Position numbers and translations under genes: made by a program | The notes under the pieces: generated by a model | What the model was told of the DNA's origin: nothing | The model's database searches: none | The model's input: only the letters and a program-made list of their open reading frames with translations | Assembly (NCBI GenBank): GCA_030770425.1 | Contig: JASJFT010000039.1 | Coordinates: forward strand, 235,257 to 299,256 | Source: Darksidea phi | Taxonomy: Eukaryota > Ascomycota > Dothideomycetes > Pleosporales > Lentitheciaceae | Direction of reading: 5' to 3' | Length of the DNA: 64,000 nt | Part shown: positions 45,815-56,800 of the stretch, piece by piece | Position numbering within the stretch: the first letter of the stretch is position 1 | Layout of the letters: each line of letters begins with the position of its first letter

Positions 45815-46790
45815 GTTTTTTTTTTTTAAGGAAAAGCTACATTACGCGACTATACTATTACATGTGGGTTTTATACTCTAATAACGAATTATATATATCT
45901 AAAGACTAGTACTAAAATTTTAGCTATATATAAAAAGAGTAGAACGCTTAACGTCGGCCAACCGTAGAATAGTATGTAGCTAATACTAGCTTTATCCGAC
46001 GCGAGCCTCAATACGCAACCTAGAGAAAGGGGTAAGAAATTAGAGAGGGGAACTACTAGAACTAAGGAATATAAACTAGGGGAGTAGCGCTTATTAAGTA
46101 CAGGAAGCTACTATACTAAACGGCTATATACGAAGGTATAAAAGGCTATCCGTCTACTAAAGTATCTAGAAGTCTATAATCGAAGACCGTATACTATATA
46201 AAGTGCGATAAGTTAACCAATCTCCTATAATAAGCCAAACGCTACCTACTAAGGTGTAGTCATCAATATTTCTAATATTAACGACGAGAAGTAGTATTCT
46301 TTAAAGAAAAGGCTATAATAACTAGAACTAAAGGATAAGAAGGAAAAGGAGGCTAAGGGCCTAAGCCTAGACTTAGACCTAGACCTAGATAGTAATAGAA
46401 TATTACGTATTCTTATCTTCGATGACGAGATCCTTCTCTAGGTACTCAATATAGTATATCTATATTAACGTAGGAATATAGCTAACTAGTAATATAGACC
46501 TAACTCCGGCAAACGAGGCCTTCATCCGTAACTAGAAATATAAGGCTACGATAGATAATTAGTAATAATAATCTAGATAACTAATTCTTTAAGTCCTTGG
46601 TAGAGTATAGAGGATCCAAATAGCTAGAGATCATACTAGAGATCAAGGTAGAAATACAGAAGTAAGAGGGGCTCTATAGGACGAAGGGGGGTAGCGTCGG
46701 CGGAGTTTTATACTAGAATTAGAAAAGTTCTCTAATTATCATGTGATCAAACTGTGTGATATTTGCCTGTGGGTCTCGGTCGAGACACCA
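45815..46790. mobile_element. RIP-like degenerate transposable element, 976 bp
   Basis: This insert lies inside the tannase pseudogene, between 8-bp direct repeats. It begins with a run of 12 T (45816-45827), which could be the reverse of a poly-A tail. The first ~900 bp are extremely rich in TA, CTA and TAG, and no frame stays open, as expected after RIP (C-to-T changes at CpA). The stop-riddled translation still shows a charged patch (LELKDKKEKEAK). The last ~50 bp (from ~46741) are less TA-rich. The class is undecided: poly-T favours a non-LTR element on the minus strand, while GGGGGGTAGCGTCGGCGG near 46685 resembles sequence seen before LTRs. Confidence 0.75.
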
Positions 46791-46798
46791 GCGAGAGT
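46791..46798 (+). repeat. 8-bp target-site duplication, right copy
   Basis: GCGAGAGT, identical to 45807-45814. It marks the right end of the insertion and the resumption of tannase homology (VVKRTWDRP). Confidence 0.85.
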
Positions 46799-47191
46799 CG
46801 TTAAGAGGACCTGGGACAGGCCGGTAATAGGCGGACAGAGACTGTGGTACGGATTGCCAGTTGGTAGCCCCATGGAAGACCTCGCCAATGCGACGACTGG
46901 CGCCTTCTTCGTGCCCAAGACTTGGACACAGTACTTCCTCAGACAAGATCTGGCCTTCCACGTCGCAACAATCGACTCTACGCAGCTAAAAAATATCTTT
47001 CTTGAATCGCAGCTCAAGTACGACGAGTTCTTCGACAACGTCGACGCCGATTTGTCAGGCCTGCAGAGACCAAGCGCAAAGCTGGTGATGTGGCACGGTG
47101 CCGCAGACCCCGTCGTCTTCCCGCAAGGAAGCACTCAATACCGCAAGCGTGTTGAAGTAGCTATTGGGGATGGCGTTATACTCGATGAGTA

Positions 47192-47205
47192 TTTTTTTTT
47201 TTTTT

Positions 47206-47237
<32 letters not shown>

Positions 47238-47383
47238 TTTTTTGGGGCCGGGGGGGGGGACCTGGTGGCTAGGTGCCCCGCCCGGGGCAAGGCCTACTAT
47301 TCCCGTAGAAACATGGATGGCGGGGGNNNNNNNNNNCCCACACCCGCCCCGGGGTGTGAGCCTTGTGTTGGGGGTGTGTTTTA

Positions 47384-47421
<38 letters not shown>

Positions 47422-47530
47422 GGGGGGGAGGTGGGGGGCTATTTTATAGCTCCAGGGGAGGATCACTGTAGACTAGGTGCCACTCCCGGTGCAAGGCCTA
47501 CTATTCCCGTAGAATCATCGATCGCTCGAG
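47192..47530. repeat. Poly-T insertion with gap and corrupted duplicate block
   Basis: After the tannase codons for LDEY come 24 T, a G-run and the block ending GGCCTACTATTCCCGTAGAA (47269-47310). Then come ten N (47327-47336), and a second 22-T run (47398-47419) followed by the same block (47473-47514). Both blocks start 54 bp after their T-run and differ at three of 42 positions, always with G or C in the left copy. The left copy is best read as a miscalled version of the right one, so the real insertion is probably single and short, with a poly-T end. Its class is unknown. Confidence 0.75.
47327..47336. other. Assembly gap (10 N)
   Basis: Ten N flanked by G-runs and T-runs inside the tannase pseudogene. 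The true length is unknown. The missing His block of the esterase could be in this gap. Confidence 0.9.
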
Positions 47531-47922
47531 TGGAGAATGGAACGGGCCCGGACTTCCTTGAGGCGCAAACTCCACCTGTGCCCTTTCAGCAATATATGAA
47601 GAAAATTTGCAAGTATCCTTTCGTGGCGAGATATAAAGGTAGCAGAAACGCTAGCTCGGCTGAGAGCTTCGACTGTGTGGAGTCATCATAAAGCTACTGA
47701 CGGTCAGGGTATGATGTCGACAAAGCTAGCCCAGAAGGGCATTAGTACAGAATAGCGGCGCCTTGAGTGTAAGGTAATATGTAATATGTACTGACACCCC
47801 TCTGGGTCAGTTGTGCAACCTTTAGAATATGTGAGGAAGGCCAATCTCAGGGACTAGGTAATAAAACTGGTTCGCAACATGTCGAATTCAGAGCGACCAT
47901 CAAGTTTAAACATTTGAGATAT

Positions 47923-49707
47923 CTAGAATCTCAAACGTGCCACTACCAAAGCCGCAGCCAGGTATATACACTTGATGCTTGTTAGTATAAATTTGCTCAA
48001 CCGTAATGTTGTATATACTTACAGCAGACACAAAGTAAGGTAGTCCCAGCCCTGCACCACCGATTTTGATTGCCTGAACCCACAACACGGTCATCAACGG
48101 AGCGCCGACCAAGGAGCCGAGCGTTTTGGTAAGCATGGTAATGCTAAAATCTTGAATATCGGAGTCCGTAAGAGCAATGAGTGGCGATTTTACTAGCGAC
48201 ATCGTAAATACCGGAAGAGCGGATCCGAGGGCATATATAATAAGTGCTAAATAAGGGTCAGTCCACTCATCTACAACTAAAGCTTCGGGTACCTTACCAG
48301 TTAACAGCATCCAAAATCTGAAAGACAATGCCACACCAAGCACTCCAAGCACCGACACGGCCATACTCAATTCAGCTCCAAGATAGTTGAGTCGAACTTC
48401 AGAGCCATGCACTGTCATTGAAGACATTGATGTGCGTATAATGCGTGGTACTATAATTGCGAGTAACGCAAAGTTGATGGTCGCTTTAGCGGAGAGCATG
48501 TATCCGGCCTGTACGTTGTTAGTCTACTGTAACTCTCATTCCGGTGATATCAATTTACTTGTGCAAAGGTCCACTCATATCTCTTCGAGATATACTGTAC
48601 TAACAACTTCGTATCCGAGCTCGCAAGAGCAGTAAGAAAGAACGAGCATAAGAGGACTTGGAAGTTTGGGCGTCCCGTCATTACTCGTACCAGTTTATGT
48701 ACGGCGTGTCTCATGCTTTGAAGGATACCTGGAGGCGTTTCAAATGCAGTGGCGTACCTGCTCGGGCTCAAGTCACGACCAGCGAGCAATGGCCCAGCTT
48801 CGGTAACGGTACCGTCCAAATCCTCGTGTGGGCTTGTCGTCGGTAATACGGGAGAGCTCCTCATTTTGGGCAGTTTCCGGATGGTGAGCATAGCGCATAG
48901 TAGGAGGCTGAGGTTGATCCAGAATGGAAGCCACAAGTTACGACTCATGGTGAAAGACGCGAGTGTTGGACCCATGAAGGACACTACGTAGGAAATTGAG
49001 CTGACGTAGGAGAAATATGAAGCCCTGCTTTTCCTTTAGTTAAGTGGCCCAGGGATTTTAGCCATCACTCACCGCTGAACATATTCTTTTGTCAAAGCCG
49101 AAGTCAAAGTGAATACCGTGGACTGAAAGACACAGTCTCCGCCAAGTACTGCGAGGAATGGCCCAACAATAATCGCTTTGGTTGGGAAAATGTGACGATA
49201 GTTTCCTATCATCCCTTTAGCACTTCGACGCCAACTTGGTCCGCTAATGTGCCACACACCGATCGCAAGGGCCCACGCCGAGAGAAATATCCTTGGTATT
49301 AGATTGCAAAGAAGCACAGCTCTAACCCCAAACCTCTCCGCAATAAAGCTGAACGGAATCGTCACAACGAAGTCTGGTACTGGAATTAGCCGAACGCAGG
49401 TACATCACACCTCGCTTCTCGTACCGCAAACCACCAACGTGGTATCCATAATCCCCTGCAGCCAAGCAAGCTGTCTTTGCACGTCATCAATTTTGCAAAG
49501 CTTTTCCGGGATCGTGCCATCGCGCTGTATGGTCGAAAGGTCGTTCCGACTATAGTGTTCTTCGCACAGGCGAAGCTCAATCACTCGGTTCAAGGGAAGC
49601 GTATATAGAGCTTGTGCCATATGGACCAAGAGTAGAAAAAGCAGTAACGACCATAGCGATGGATTGTCAGATTGTGGGCTCGATGAGGATGAGCTTCGGG
49701 ATCGCAT
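47923..49707 (-). CDS. Major facilitator superfamily transporter
   Basis: Five exons: 49425-49707, 49073-49373, 48559-49024, 48023-48508 and 47923-47970 (introns 48-52 nt); 527 aa. About twelve hydrophobic segments are seen, with a Ser/Asp/Glu-rich central loop (~260-305). The loop after TM2 starts IPFSFIAERFGVR, the spot of the MFS A-like motif. The last exon is short. An acceptor at 47971 gives CIYLAAALVVARLRF, a proper end to TM12; one 7 bp earlier, or no splicing, gives a polar tail. The extended region after TM1 (EEHYSRNDLSTIQRDG) is typical of some fungal MFS carriers of unknown substrate. No efflux- or sugar-specific motif is clear. It lies just downstream of the broken esterase. Confidence 0.85.
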
Positions 49708-50960
49708 TATTGGTCAGAAAGGTCGTCTTGATGTGGAGGCTGAGATACGGTTTCGCCAAGTTCAATCGCTATCATGGCGGATGGAGGCGAAGATCCCGCA
49801 AGCTGATCAGAGATGTGTGGATAGCTCAACTTGAACGGTACACTTGAAGCGCTATTCGATGGTCTCCGGCTGGGGAGGAACGATACTTGCATGTGGGAGA
49901 TGTGGCGTTCAAATGTTATCGATAAGCTTCACGTGCCTCGCCCACGACCTCGGGACCTTCAAATGTTATAACCACTGCGTGTGTATTTGACGCTTGGTAG
50001 ATTTGAATCCGAGATATGACCGCTGTGAGGTATTTCTTATCAAGGTACTACAAAGCGAGAACCGCAAGTGACCATTGCAGCTAATCCATCATTCGTCATG
50101 GAGTGTACACTACTGCTGACTTACGGCCCTTAATCATCGTCCGGGCTGAACTACTTACTTGAGCGTTCAATGCTTGTTGATTGCGACCTGAGGTAGCGGA
50201 AACATGACTGGGAGGTTTTGCGCCGCGATACCAGGACGTTAGGGGACGATCACTTTTAAATGATTAAGCCAATGACCATACGTAGGCAATAAACTGCGAT
50301 GTATAGCGTAATTGAGGCTATCTTATGATCAGATGGGAAAAAGCAAGAGGACTGGAGGGCAACTGAAAAGGGCGTGATGCGAACGGCGACGACAGCGAAT
50401 GGTGTGCGAGGGTGGGAATTAGTTAAGTTTCTTTCGATAAGGTTATGTGGTCGTGCAGGCTTGGATCTCAAGTGCACATGCATCCCTTCATCAAACACTA
50501 TGCTCATCAATATGAGCAACCAGATTCTAGCACTTTTTGTTATCATGTCCAATTGCGATTCATCTCTCAACGAGCCATAGATTAGAGCTCAGCAGCCACA
50601 ATGCGAAACGCCCAGGGTCAACCCAGCAATAACTTGCCAACGCATCACACCAACTCAACTGCACGTAATCTAACCAGCCCGGTCATGCTAACAGACCCTA
50701 AAGTCGCTGTTCGGGCGCCGAAACCCAATAAACCAACACCACTCATAACTTCATCTCGAACTCGCCTTACCCTTATTCCATGTCCTTAGCGCGCGCTGAG
50801 CATCCTTGTAAGGGATGACAAAAACAGCATGCCATGCCACACGTTCCCCGAGAATCCTTCCAGTGCCCCAGGCCCTCCCTGTCGCCACAACACACGACAT
50901 CCACTCGCCCAAAAGTATTGAGGCACGCACGCTGAAGTCCCGCTCCGTTTGTAAGGCCGC
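49708..50960. other. Intergenic, 1.25 kb, no gene seen
   Basis: Holds the MFS promoter at the left end and the 3' side of the small membrane gene at the right. Short frames exist on both strands but have no domain, splice or composition support. No tRNA or repeat is recognised. Confidence 0.5.
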
Positions 50961-51454
50961 TCACATGACGCCTTCGCAGTATCCGACTCCGTTGAGAGCT
51001 ATGCACCTCGCCCACGCGGGCTCTTTACATCGGTCTCCGCCTCCTCGGGCGATACATGTATCTTTTGTACGGACTTTCTCTTGTCGGACTGCTAGGTACC
51101 CGCCGACGGAGCAGCCGACCACAAACAGGGTGAGGACAAGCACGATGGCGATGACGTGTGCTCGGTTCTTCTTCCATTGCTTCTGGAGTATCTCGCAACG
51201 CCGAGCTTTGACCCCGGACTCGTGAGTTGTGTAGCCGCGTCGCCAGGCGATGGAGTCTAGGATGTCAAAGGACTCGATTGAGGCGGGGGAAGGAGGTGCG
51301 GAAGAGGTGTCGTTTTCGGCGTAGCGAGGGCAAAGGAGATTGTCTGAGAGCTCGTTCGCGTTGTCTGAGTAGGGCGATACTGAGAGCGACTTGTAGCCTG
51401 CCACTTGTGGTCGTAGGATAAATATTGAAATCGAAGGCTACCGCGTTGCACCAT
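50961..51454 (-). CDS. Small single-pass membrane protein, unknown function
   Basis: The main frame (50961-51403) gives ~147 aa: a Ser/Pro/Asp-rich cytosolic N-terminus, a basic stretch (KARRCEILQKQWKKNRAH), one membrane helix at ~83-104 (VIAIVLVLTLFVVGCSVGGYL) and a short Cys-rich outer domain (cysteines ~117, 126, 134, 143). With no cleavable signal it should be a type II protein. No ATG opens this frame. The best guess is a four-codon first exon, ATG at 51454 (MVQR), with a 38-nt intron 51404-51441, which is short for this genome, so the 5' end is uncertain. I recognise no family. Confidence 0.6.
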
Positions 51455-52563
51455 TAGCCCTTGTCCTCTCCTCCTGCACAGTAGGTAGCCGAGCGCTTAC
51501 TGGAGCCATACTTTCCGTTGCAATGCAGCGTCAATGTAAAAGGGAAGAGCCTCAGGACCAGAGCGTACGAAGTCTTAAAAGATGTCCACACAGCATAATC
51601 CCCATGAAACCCACCATGCCGAACACCAACCCTGCGGCATAGGCTGTATGATGTCGGGCTCAGGGAAGCACCACGGTTTCCTACTCGCCCAAAACTGCTC
51701 ACTGGCAAGCCCGCGACACCCTGGCCTATGAAACATTTTGGAGCCCATCAAGTTGTCACACTCTGAAACGTAGGGCAACTGTGCACCTGGAGATGCAATT
51801 TATGCGCGCGACCTTGAGGATAACGGTATGAGGTAGTAGTCTTTTTTTTTTTTTTGCTTCCATAACTAATGCTCCTGATAGACCTTTTTGCAGCACCGCT
51901 GGTTAAGACAATCTGATGAGCGTGACTACCTAGCTCATACCCACGGTTTGGGTGTATCCACCTACCACATCCTTCGCAATAGTGCCACCGAAGGCCATGA
52001 TCGCTGCTAATAAAAAAGGGGAAACCGAGTTTGTAACAAGTGGGAATAAGGAGAAGGGTACATCTGCTCATTGAAGCAAACGACACTCGGCGAGCGAGCT
52101 CGAGTGCACAGGTGCTATGTTTGAGTGACAGGCGATCTCTGTATTCAATTTCAGCCTGTGATCTTATCCCCCCGTTCGACCACCCCAGTCCAGACCCGGC
52201 GACCCAAATTAGATGGATACTATATCCGACAAGGGGCCGCACTCGGGCCAACCGAGGTGTCATATGCACCAAATTGACCCTTGCTTTTCCGCCTACAAGA
52301 CGACCGGGATAATTTTTTCGAGGGTCGGGGTTTATGACATAGGAAATCGCTCAAAACAAGAAAGGGACTCTTTGATATCGCAGGAGATAGAAACAGAAAC
52401 GCTTGCAATGCCGGAGAAATGACCACGCTATGACGCTCATACATGGGAATTTTGATACAACGAAATGGCTTTATCAAGTGACCCAGGGTCGAGGGCACCA
52501 TGGTGGATGGAGATATTCGACATTCGGTGTCAACAAAAACAGTTGGGTTGCTGTGAGAAATCC
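51455..52563. other. Intergenic, 1.1 kb, no gene seen
   Basis: Promoter side of the small membrane gene and 3' side of the cyclin. Contains a poly-T run at 51841-51855 and nothing else that I can name. Confidence 0.5.
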
Positions 52564-53848
52564 TTAGTACTGAGGCTGAGGTTGCAGGTACGAGTTATGG
52601 TAGTACTGAGCGTGATGCATGTTGGACGGATGGTCGGGAGTTGGCGTGGTGGGGTATGCGGGAGGCATCGGTTGAGACTTGACCATGTTGACGTTGCCGT
52701 GACCAAATTGCTCGTTCTCGGGGGTGATAGGCGGGGTGAGGCACCCGTGTTGCATGACGGCAGCTCCGTAGTGGGTCTTCTGGGGTGTCTGGGGTCCATA
52801 TGCGTCCATGACAGGCTTCGGTTCGTCCAGAGCAAGGGTAACTGGAGGTGTCGGCGGGGCGGCAGCCCGTCGAGCAATTTGCGCTTGACGTTGAAGAAAG
52901 TCGTCCACGGTAGTCGATACGTTTGACAGATGCGTTGATGCATACTTGCGAGAAAGGACCTGTGAGGGTTGGTACAAGTGGTTGGAGAGGCTGACAACGG
53001 TTTGCGGATCGTAGGCACCGGCCCATTCAGATACAATATTTTGGTTTCGTGAAAGGATGCACCTTGCGAGGGCAAGAGACGACCTGGCTATGACGGACGG
53101 CTTAGTCGAGACAAATTCTTTGTGAAAAAGAGCGATCTCGGCAATATAAAGGGACATGTGCTCAACCTCGGGGTCGCACCGTCCTTCTGAAAGAGCGACC
53201 TGGAGGAAAGCGTCCACTGTTGGGTGTCCGACAATCCAATTGAGGGTCTGTAGTACATGCCACTCCATTTGAGTAAACATTTCGTCGTCATAGAGCGAAC
53301 AGCACATTGACTTCAGCTCTCGTACAGTGGGTACACGATCCTTCTTGTCGCCATACTTGGCAGCGATGAGCAGAGCAGCACACCCAACCAACTGGTAGTG
53401 GCGCTTGTAGACCACACGACGTGAGCAATATCGGTCGAGGAGGTTGACGGCGAGGAAGAGCGTCTCGGGGAGCAGTTGGAAGGCAGCGTGTGCTTCGACG
53501 AGGAAATCAAGAAGATAGGGACGCATGAACCATTGGATCTCGGTCTGAATGTCAATTGAGTTGACATCAGGGATGGTTTGAGACTGGGTCCTGTTAGCAT
53601 GGGGCAACAGCACAGAGTGCGTATGAAGCACTGACCTCCATGTACTCCATGTGGTCCATGATATCCTCTTGGTACTCGTCGGCGGTCTGTCTTGAAAGAT
53701 CCTCGGCAATGGCTCTTTGCTGCATGCGGGCTATCGCGCGGGCACGCTCCCGTGCTTCTGCTCGGGCGGCAAACAAGCCGTCATCGTGCGATTCTACGAA
53801 GAAGGAGTCGCAGTGCCCATATCGGGGTTGAGGTTGGGGGTAAGCCAT
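52564..53848 (-). CDS. G1-type cyclin (Cln/Puc1-like)
   Basis: Exons 53636-53848 and 52564-53583 give 410 aa. The intron 53584-53635 starts GTCAGT, has a GCTAAC branch point and uses the CCCAG acceptor; the closer AACAG acceptor would shift the frame to a stop. The cyclin box runs ~85-290: MRPYLLDFLVEAHAAF, ETLFLAVNLLDRYCSRR, YQLVGCAALLIAAKYGDK, then the second fold (EWHVLQTLNWIVGHPTVDAF). Residues ~300-410 are Pro/Gln/Thr-rich with TPP and SP sites, typical of a phospho-degron tail. Composition and box order fit the B-type-like G1 cyclins of filamentous fungi (Cln3/Puc1/PclA group) that drive Cdc28/Cdk1 at Start. Which yeast cyclin is its true orthologue needs a tree. The upstream region is unusually long. 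Confidence 0.88.
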
Positions 53849-56800
53849 GATGATCAAGGCGTTATGAGTTTGTTGAAAGAGTGGACGTCAGGTCTCCGGG
53901 AATGACTATACACTTGACCGATGGTACGCTCGGGTTGCAGTGAATGGATGGCTCGGTAAATGGGCCGTATTAGGGAGTGGCAGCCTGGAAGGCAAAAGAG
54001 AAAGACTGTAGTTGAGAATTTTCGAAAGAAGGACTCTGGTCAATGTCCCCGTGGTATTGTGGGGCGGGGATTCGTTATATCAGAGCCTGGAGCACCAATG
54101 GTTAGCACGTCTACCTAGCCAGGATTCTGACGCGGGGCCACGAAGGGTTTCGCATACCTCGAAGAATTAGATAATTACGATAAAGAGTGAAAGGTAGGTA
54201 CTGGAAGAACCGAATAGAGCTACAAGAGAAGTCGGAAAGATCAGGTCCCTTGCTAATGGCATGCAGGAACGGATGTGGAATGGATTGCGGTTTCTATTGT
54301 CCTGGTTGGCGAGCACCGCAAAGGGAGAGCTCGTATGGGGCAGAGCACGAGTTAACGAGTCCGCCGGATAGCTGGTTGGCTGAGTGGCAGATGGATCGCC
54401 AAGACAGCGGGGAATGCGCGGATTCCAGATCTGGCAGTCACGGAGCTAAGTAAGGATATCAGTCGTAGGTACGGAGGGCCGATGATGGCGTAACTCACGC
54501 TGAGTACGGCCGTTTGCTTGAAGGGTCGAGAGAGGGGGTGGGCCAGCTAATTGTAGCCACGTCGGAGGACAGCTGGAGTGTGAGTAATTAGCACGGTTAC
54601 AAAAGTGTGTTGCCGGCGGAGCCATCGAGTACCAAGGGTAGATCGAGTCCCAGGGTGCGAAATGAACCTGTCCGAAACGGTAGGTGGTGTGGTCGAGCGT
54701 CCTGGGTTCCGGAATGAGGCTGCGTCTTCTGATCGGCTGGGAGATTGGGCAAGCCGCGAGGTATGCGAGACAGCTGGGCGGGAACGGGAGCGGCCGTGGA
54801 GAATAAGTAGACGGGGCACCAACGGATGGCGCTGGAGACATGCCCGACGAGGTGAAGACGGATTGCAAGCCCGGCGGCGGGGGTGAAGGCGGGCGCGTCG
54901 CTGATCGGTAGAAATGGAGACGCGGCGTGCAAACGGAGGTGAAGGACGCGAAGTAGTGGAGCAGACAAGTCGACAGGGAGACACCGGTTGCAATGTAAAT
55001 GTGCGTCTGGCATGCAGTCGCCGTCGAAGTCTTGTCCACGTCAAATCGTGAGCCGGACCCACTCTGGGCCCTCCGACCCTGACCCTCACCACGACCGGCG
55101 ACCCATTGCCCCGTGTCCCCAGCTCATCGGCAGCGGTTGTTCCTCATCCTCTCACTCCCGCCTTGATGGTGATGATGGTGGTGGTGGTGGTCGTCGTCGT
55201 GATGGATGTGGTGGTCGTCCGGCATCCACGGTGGCTCCCTGTTCTGTTCCGGCTGGGACAGGTAAAGGGGGAAGGAGCGTCTGGTGCCCACCAGACCAGC
55301 CCAACAAGGCGGGGCCACGGCGAGCGACGATGCAGAATAAAAAGGAGCTTGAACCTACCCTATACAACACAACAGATTGCACACGTCTGGACCGCTGCGA
55401 GGCACGAGGCTGGCGAGGAGTCGAGGACGGGGGGCTCTTTGCAGAGCACGACGAGAGGACGGCGAGACAGCGAGTGCGACGGCTCTTCTATCTCGGCGCC
55501 ACGAGCGGCAGAGGAGAGGAGGGGGAGATGGAGGGAGCTCGAGGTACAGGAGGAGAGGTCTGTACGCTTCGAGGGTTCCAATTCGAGGAGAGTACGGCCG
55601 GCTTGGGGAGACCGAGGAGCAGGCGGGAGAGTTTTATGGCAGACAGAGGCGAAACACTCAGCACTCCATCGACACCAAGACTCAGTGCTCCGACCGTTGC
55701 GAGGGATGGCGGATGGGAGAGGAGGAGAGGGAGAGGGAGAAGGAAGAGGACGAGAGGGCACTTCGCCGGGCCAAGGCTGGGTTTGAGAAATCACAGCCAG
55801 CCGAGCCCAGCATCAGCGGTGGAGCTCACCATGGAGCGACGGCACTAGGCCGCATCGGCGGGGGGGGAGCGAGCACCCCCAGCAAGGCACGCCAGCACGC
55901 CGCAGCCAATGCGCGCGCTGCTGGGCCGGCGTCGTGCGGGCGGCGCGGCTCAGGATGGCGGTTTTTCCTTTTGGTGCATCTGGCAGCTCACGTCCAGGAA
56001 CACGCTCCACACGGCACGCGTCGCCCGCCCGTCCTCTCCACCACACCACACCACACCACTCCTCGCCCACGCGTATCCCGGCCAGGCCAGCCCGGGGGGA
56101 GGGGCAGAAGGGGAGACGCCGCTTCAGTTGCTTCGGTCGCTCCAGTCGCTCCAGTCGCTCCGGTCGCTGCAGTCACGGTGCGGCGCCGTGGGACCGTGTC
56201 GCCAGCCCGCAAGCATGGGAGGCATGGCCGCACAAATACGCTGCGACGCTGCCGTGGCCTCTCGTCCCCGGCGCGCACCCACGGCTGAATATGCTGCTCG
56301 TCTCCTGTTCGTTTCCTGCGCGTTTCCTGCTCGTTTGGAGCGGCCGGCCTGGGTGGCTCGTCGCGTCCGCTCGAATCAGCGTCCCTCAGCGCGCTCCGGT
56401 CAGCCTGAAGCCAGCGCATGCAGCTACACAAGCCTGCAGCTCGCGCCCGCCATTGCTGTCCAATCTGTCTCCGCCGGCGAGCGTGAAACATCTTGCTTTC
56501 CCTCCCGCCAAGCCCTTCTTCAGGCAGCGTCGCCGGCGCCCCTCGCCCTGCAATCGGCCCCCGCACTGCATGGCCGCTGGCGTGGTTCCCCTGGCTTGCT
56601 CTGCGCTCCTTCGCCAAGCCGTCCGCGATGCAGCGCAACACGCTCCTGAGCATCGTCATATTTGCCCGCCGGGGCGCGTCCGCCCGGCCACGCCGTCTCC
56701 TTTTAGCAGCGCGGATTAAGGCGCCCATGTCGCATCGCGCGCATTGCCTGTGTGCAGAGCCTCGCGACCGAACATTCACGGGCAGACAGGCTCGGCGCCT

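Larger units (their letters stand above)
45189..47691 (+). pseudogene. Tannase/feruloyl esterase pseudogene, two insertions
   Basis: Three blocks match the tannase/feruloyl esterase family. 45189-45814 has ALGGSGWAAGYG, LGPAVANGIAAVSTNAD, TVLGKAVTESFYGKKP and QYPEIFDGILAGAPA. 46791-~47190 has GGQRLWYGLPVG and MWHGAADPVV. ~47530-47691 ends KICKYPFVARYKG...SFDCVESS. The first two blocks join exactly across the 976-bp insertion if one copy of its 8-bp target duplication is dropped. Between GKKPTTR and GRQGL the frame is broken: CSTGG, which should be the nucleophile elbow, reads only in the next frame. The family's N-terminal ~200 residues and the GVGHC-type His block are missing. The gene is dead; it would have been a secreted plant-polymer esterase. 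Confidence 0.88.

Noticed and set aside
45815..46790. AT-rich insert as a centromere or replication origin fragment
   Set aside because: It is bounded by an 8-bp target-site duplication inside a gene, so insertion of a mobile element followed by RIP is the simpler reading.
32406..47691. Secondary-metabolite gene cluster linking esterase, tannase relic and MFS carrier
   Set aside because: No PKS, NRPS, terpene cyclase, P450 or cluster regulator, and SPC7 and KMT6 lie between them.
50601..50789. 62-codon plus-strand frame in the 49.7-51 kb gap
   Set aside because: Short, Thr/Asn/Pro-rich, no homology or signal that I recognise, and no splice support.
54070..54150. tRNA-like stretch (ATGGTTAGCACGTCTACCT, resembling an A box)
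   Set aside because: No matching acceptor stem, no foldable anticodon arm and no GGTTCGANTCC B box at the right spacing.
54988..56780. Several long overlapping open frames (up to ~300 codons) on both strands
   Set aside because: They overlap in many frames at once in GC-rich, low-complexity DNA and lack domains and credible splice sites; stop depletion explains them.
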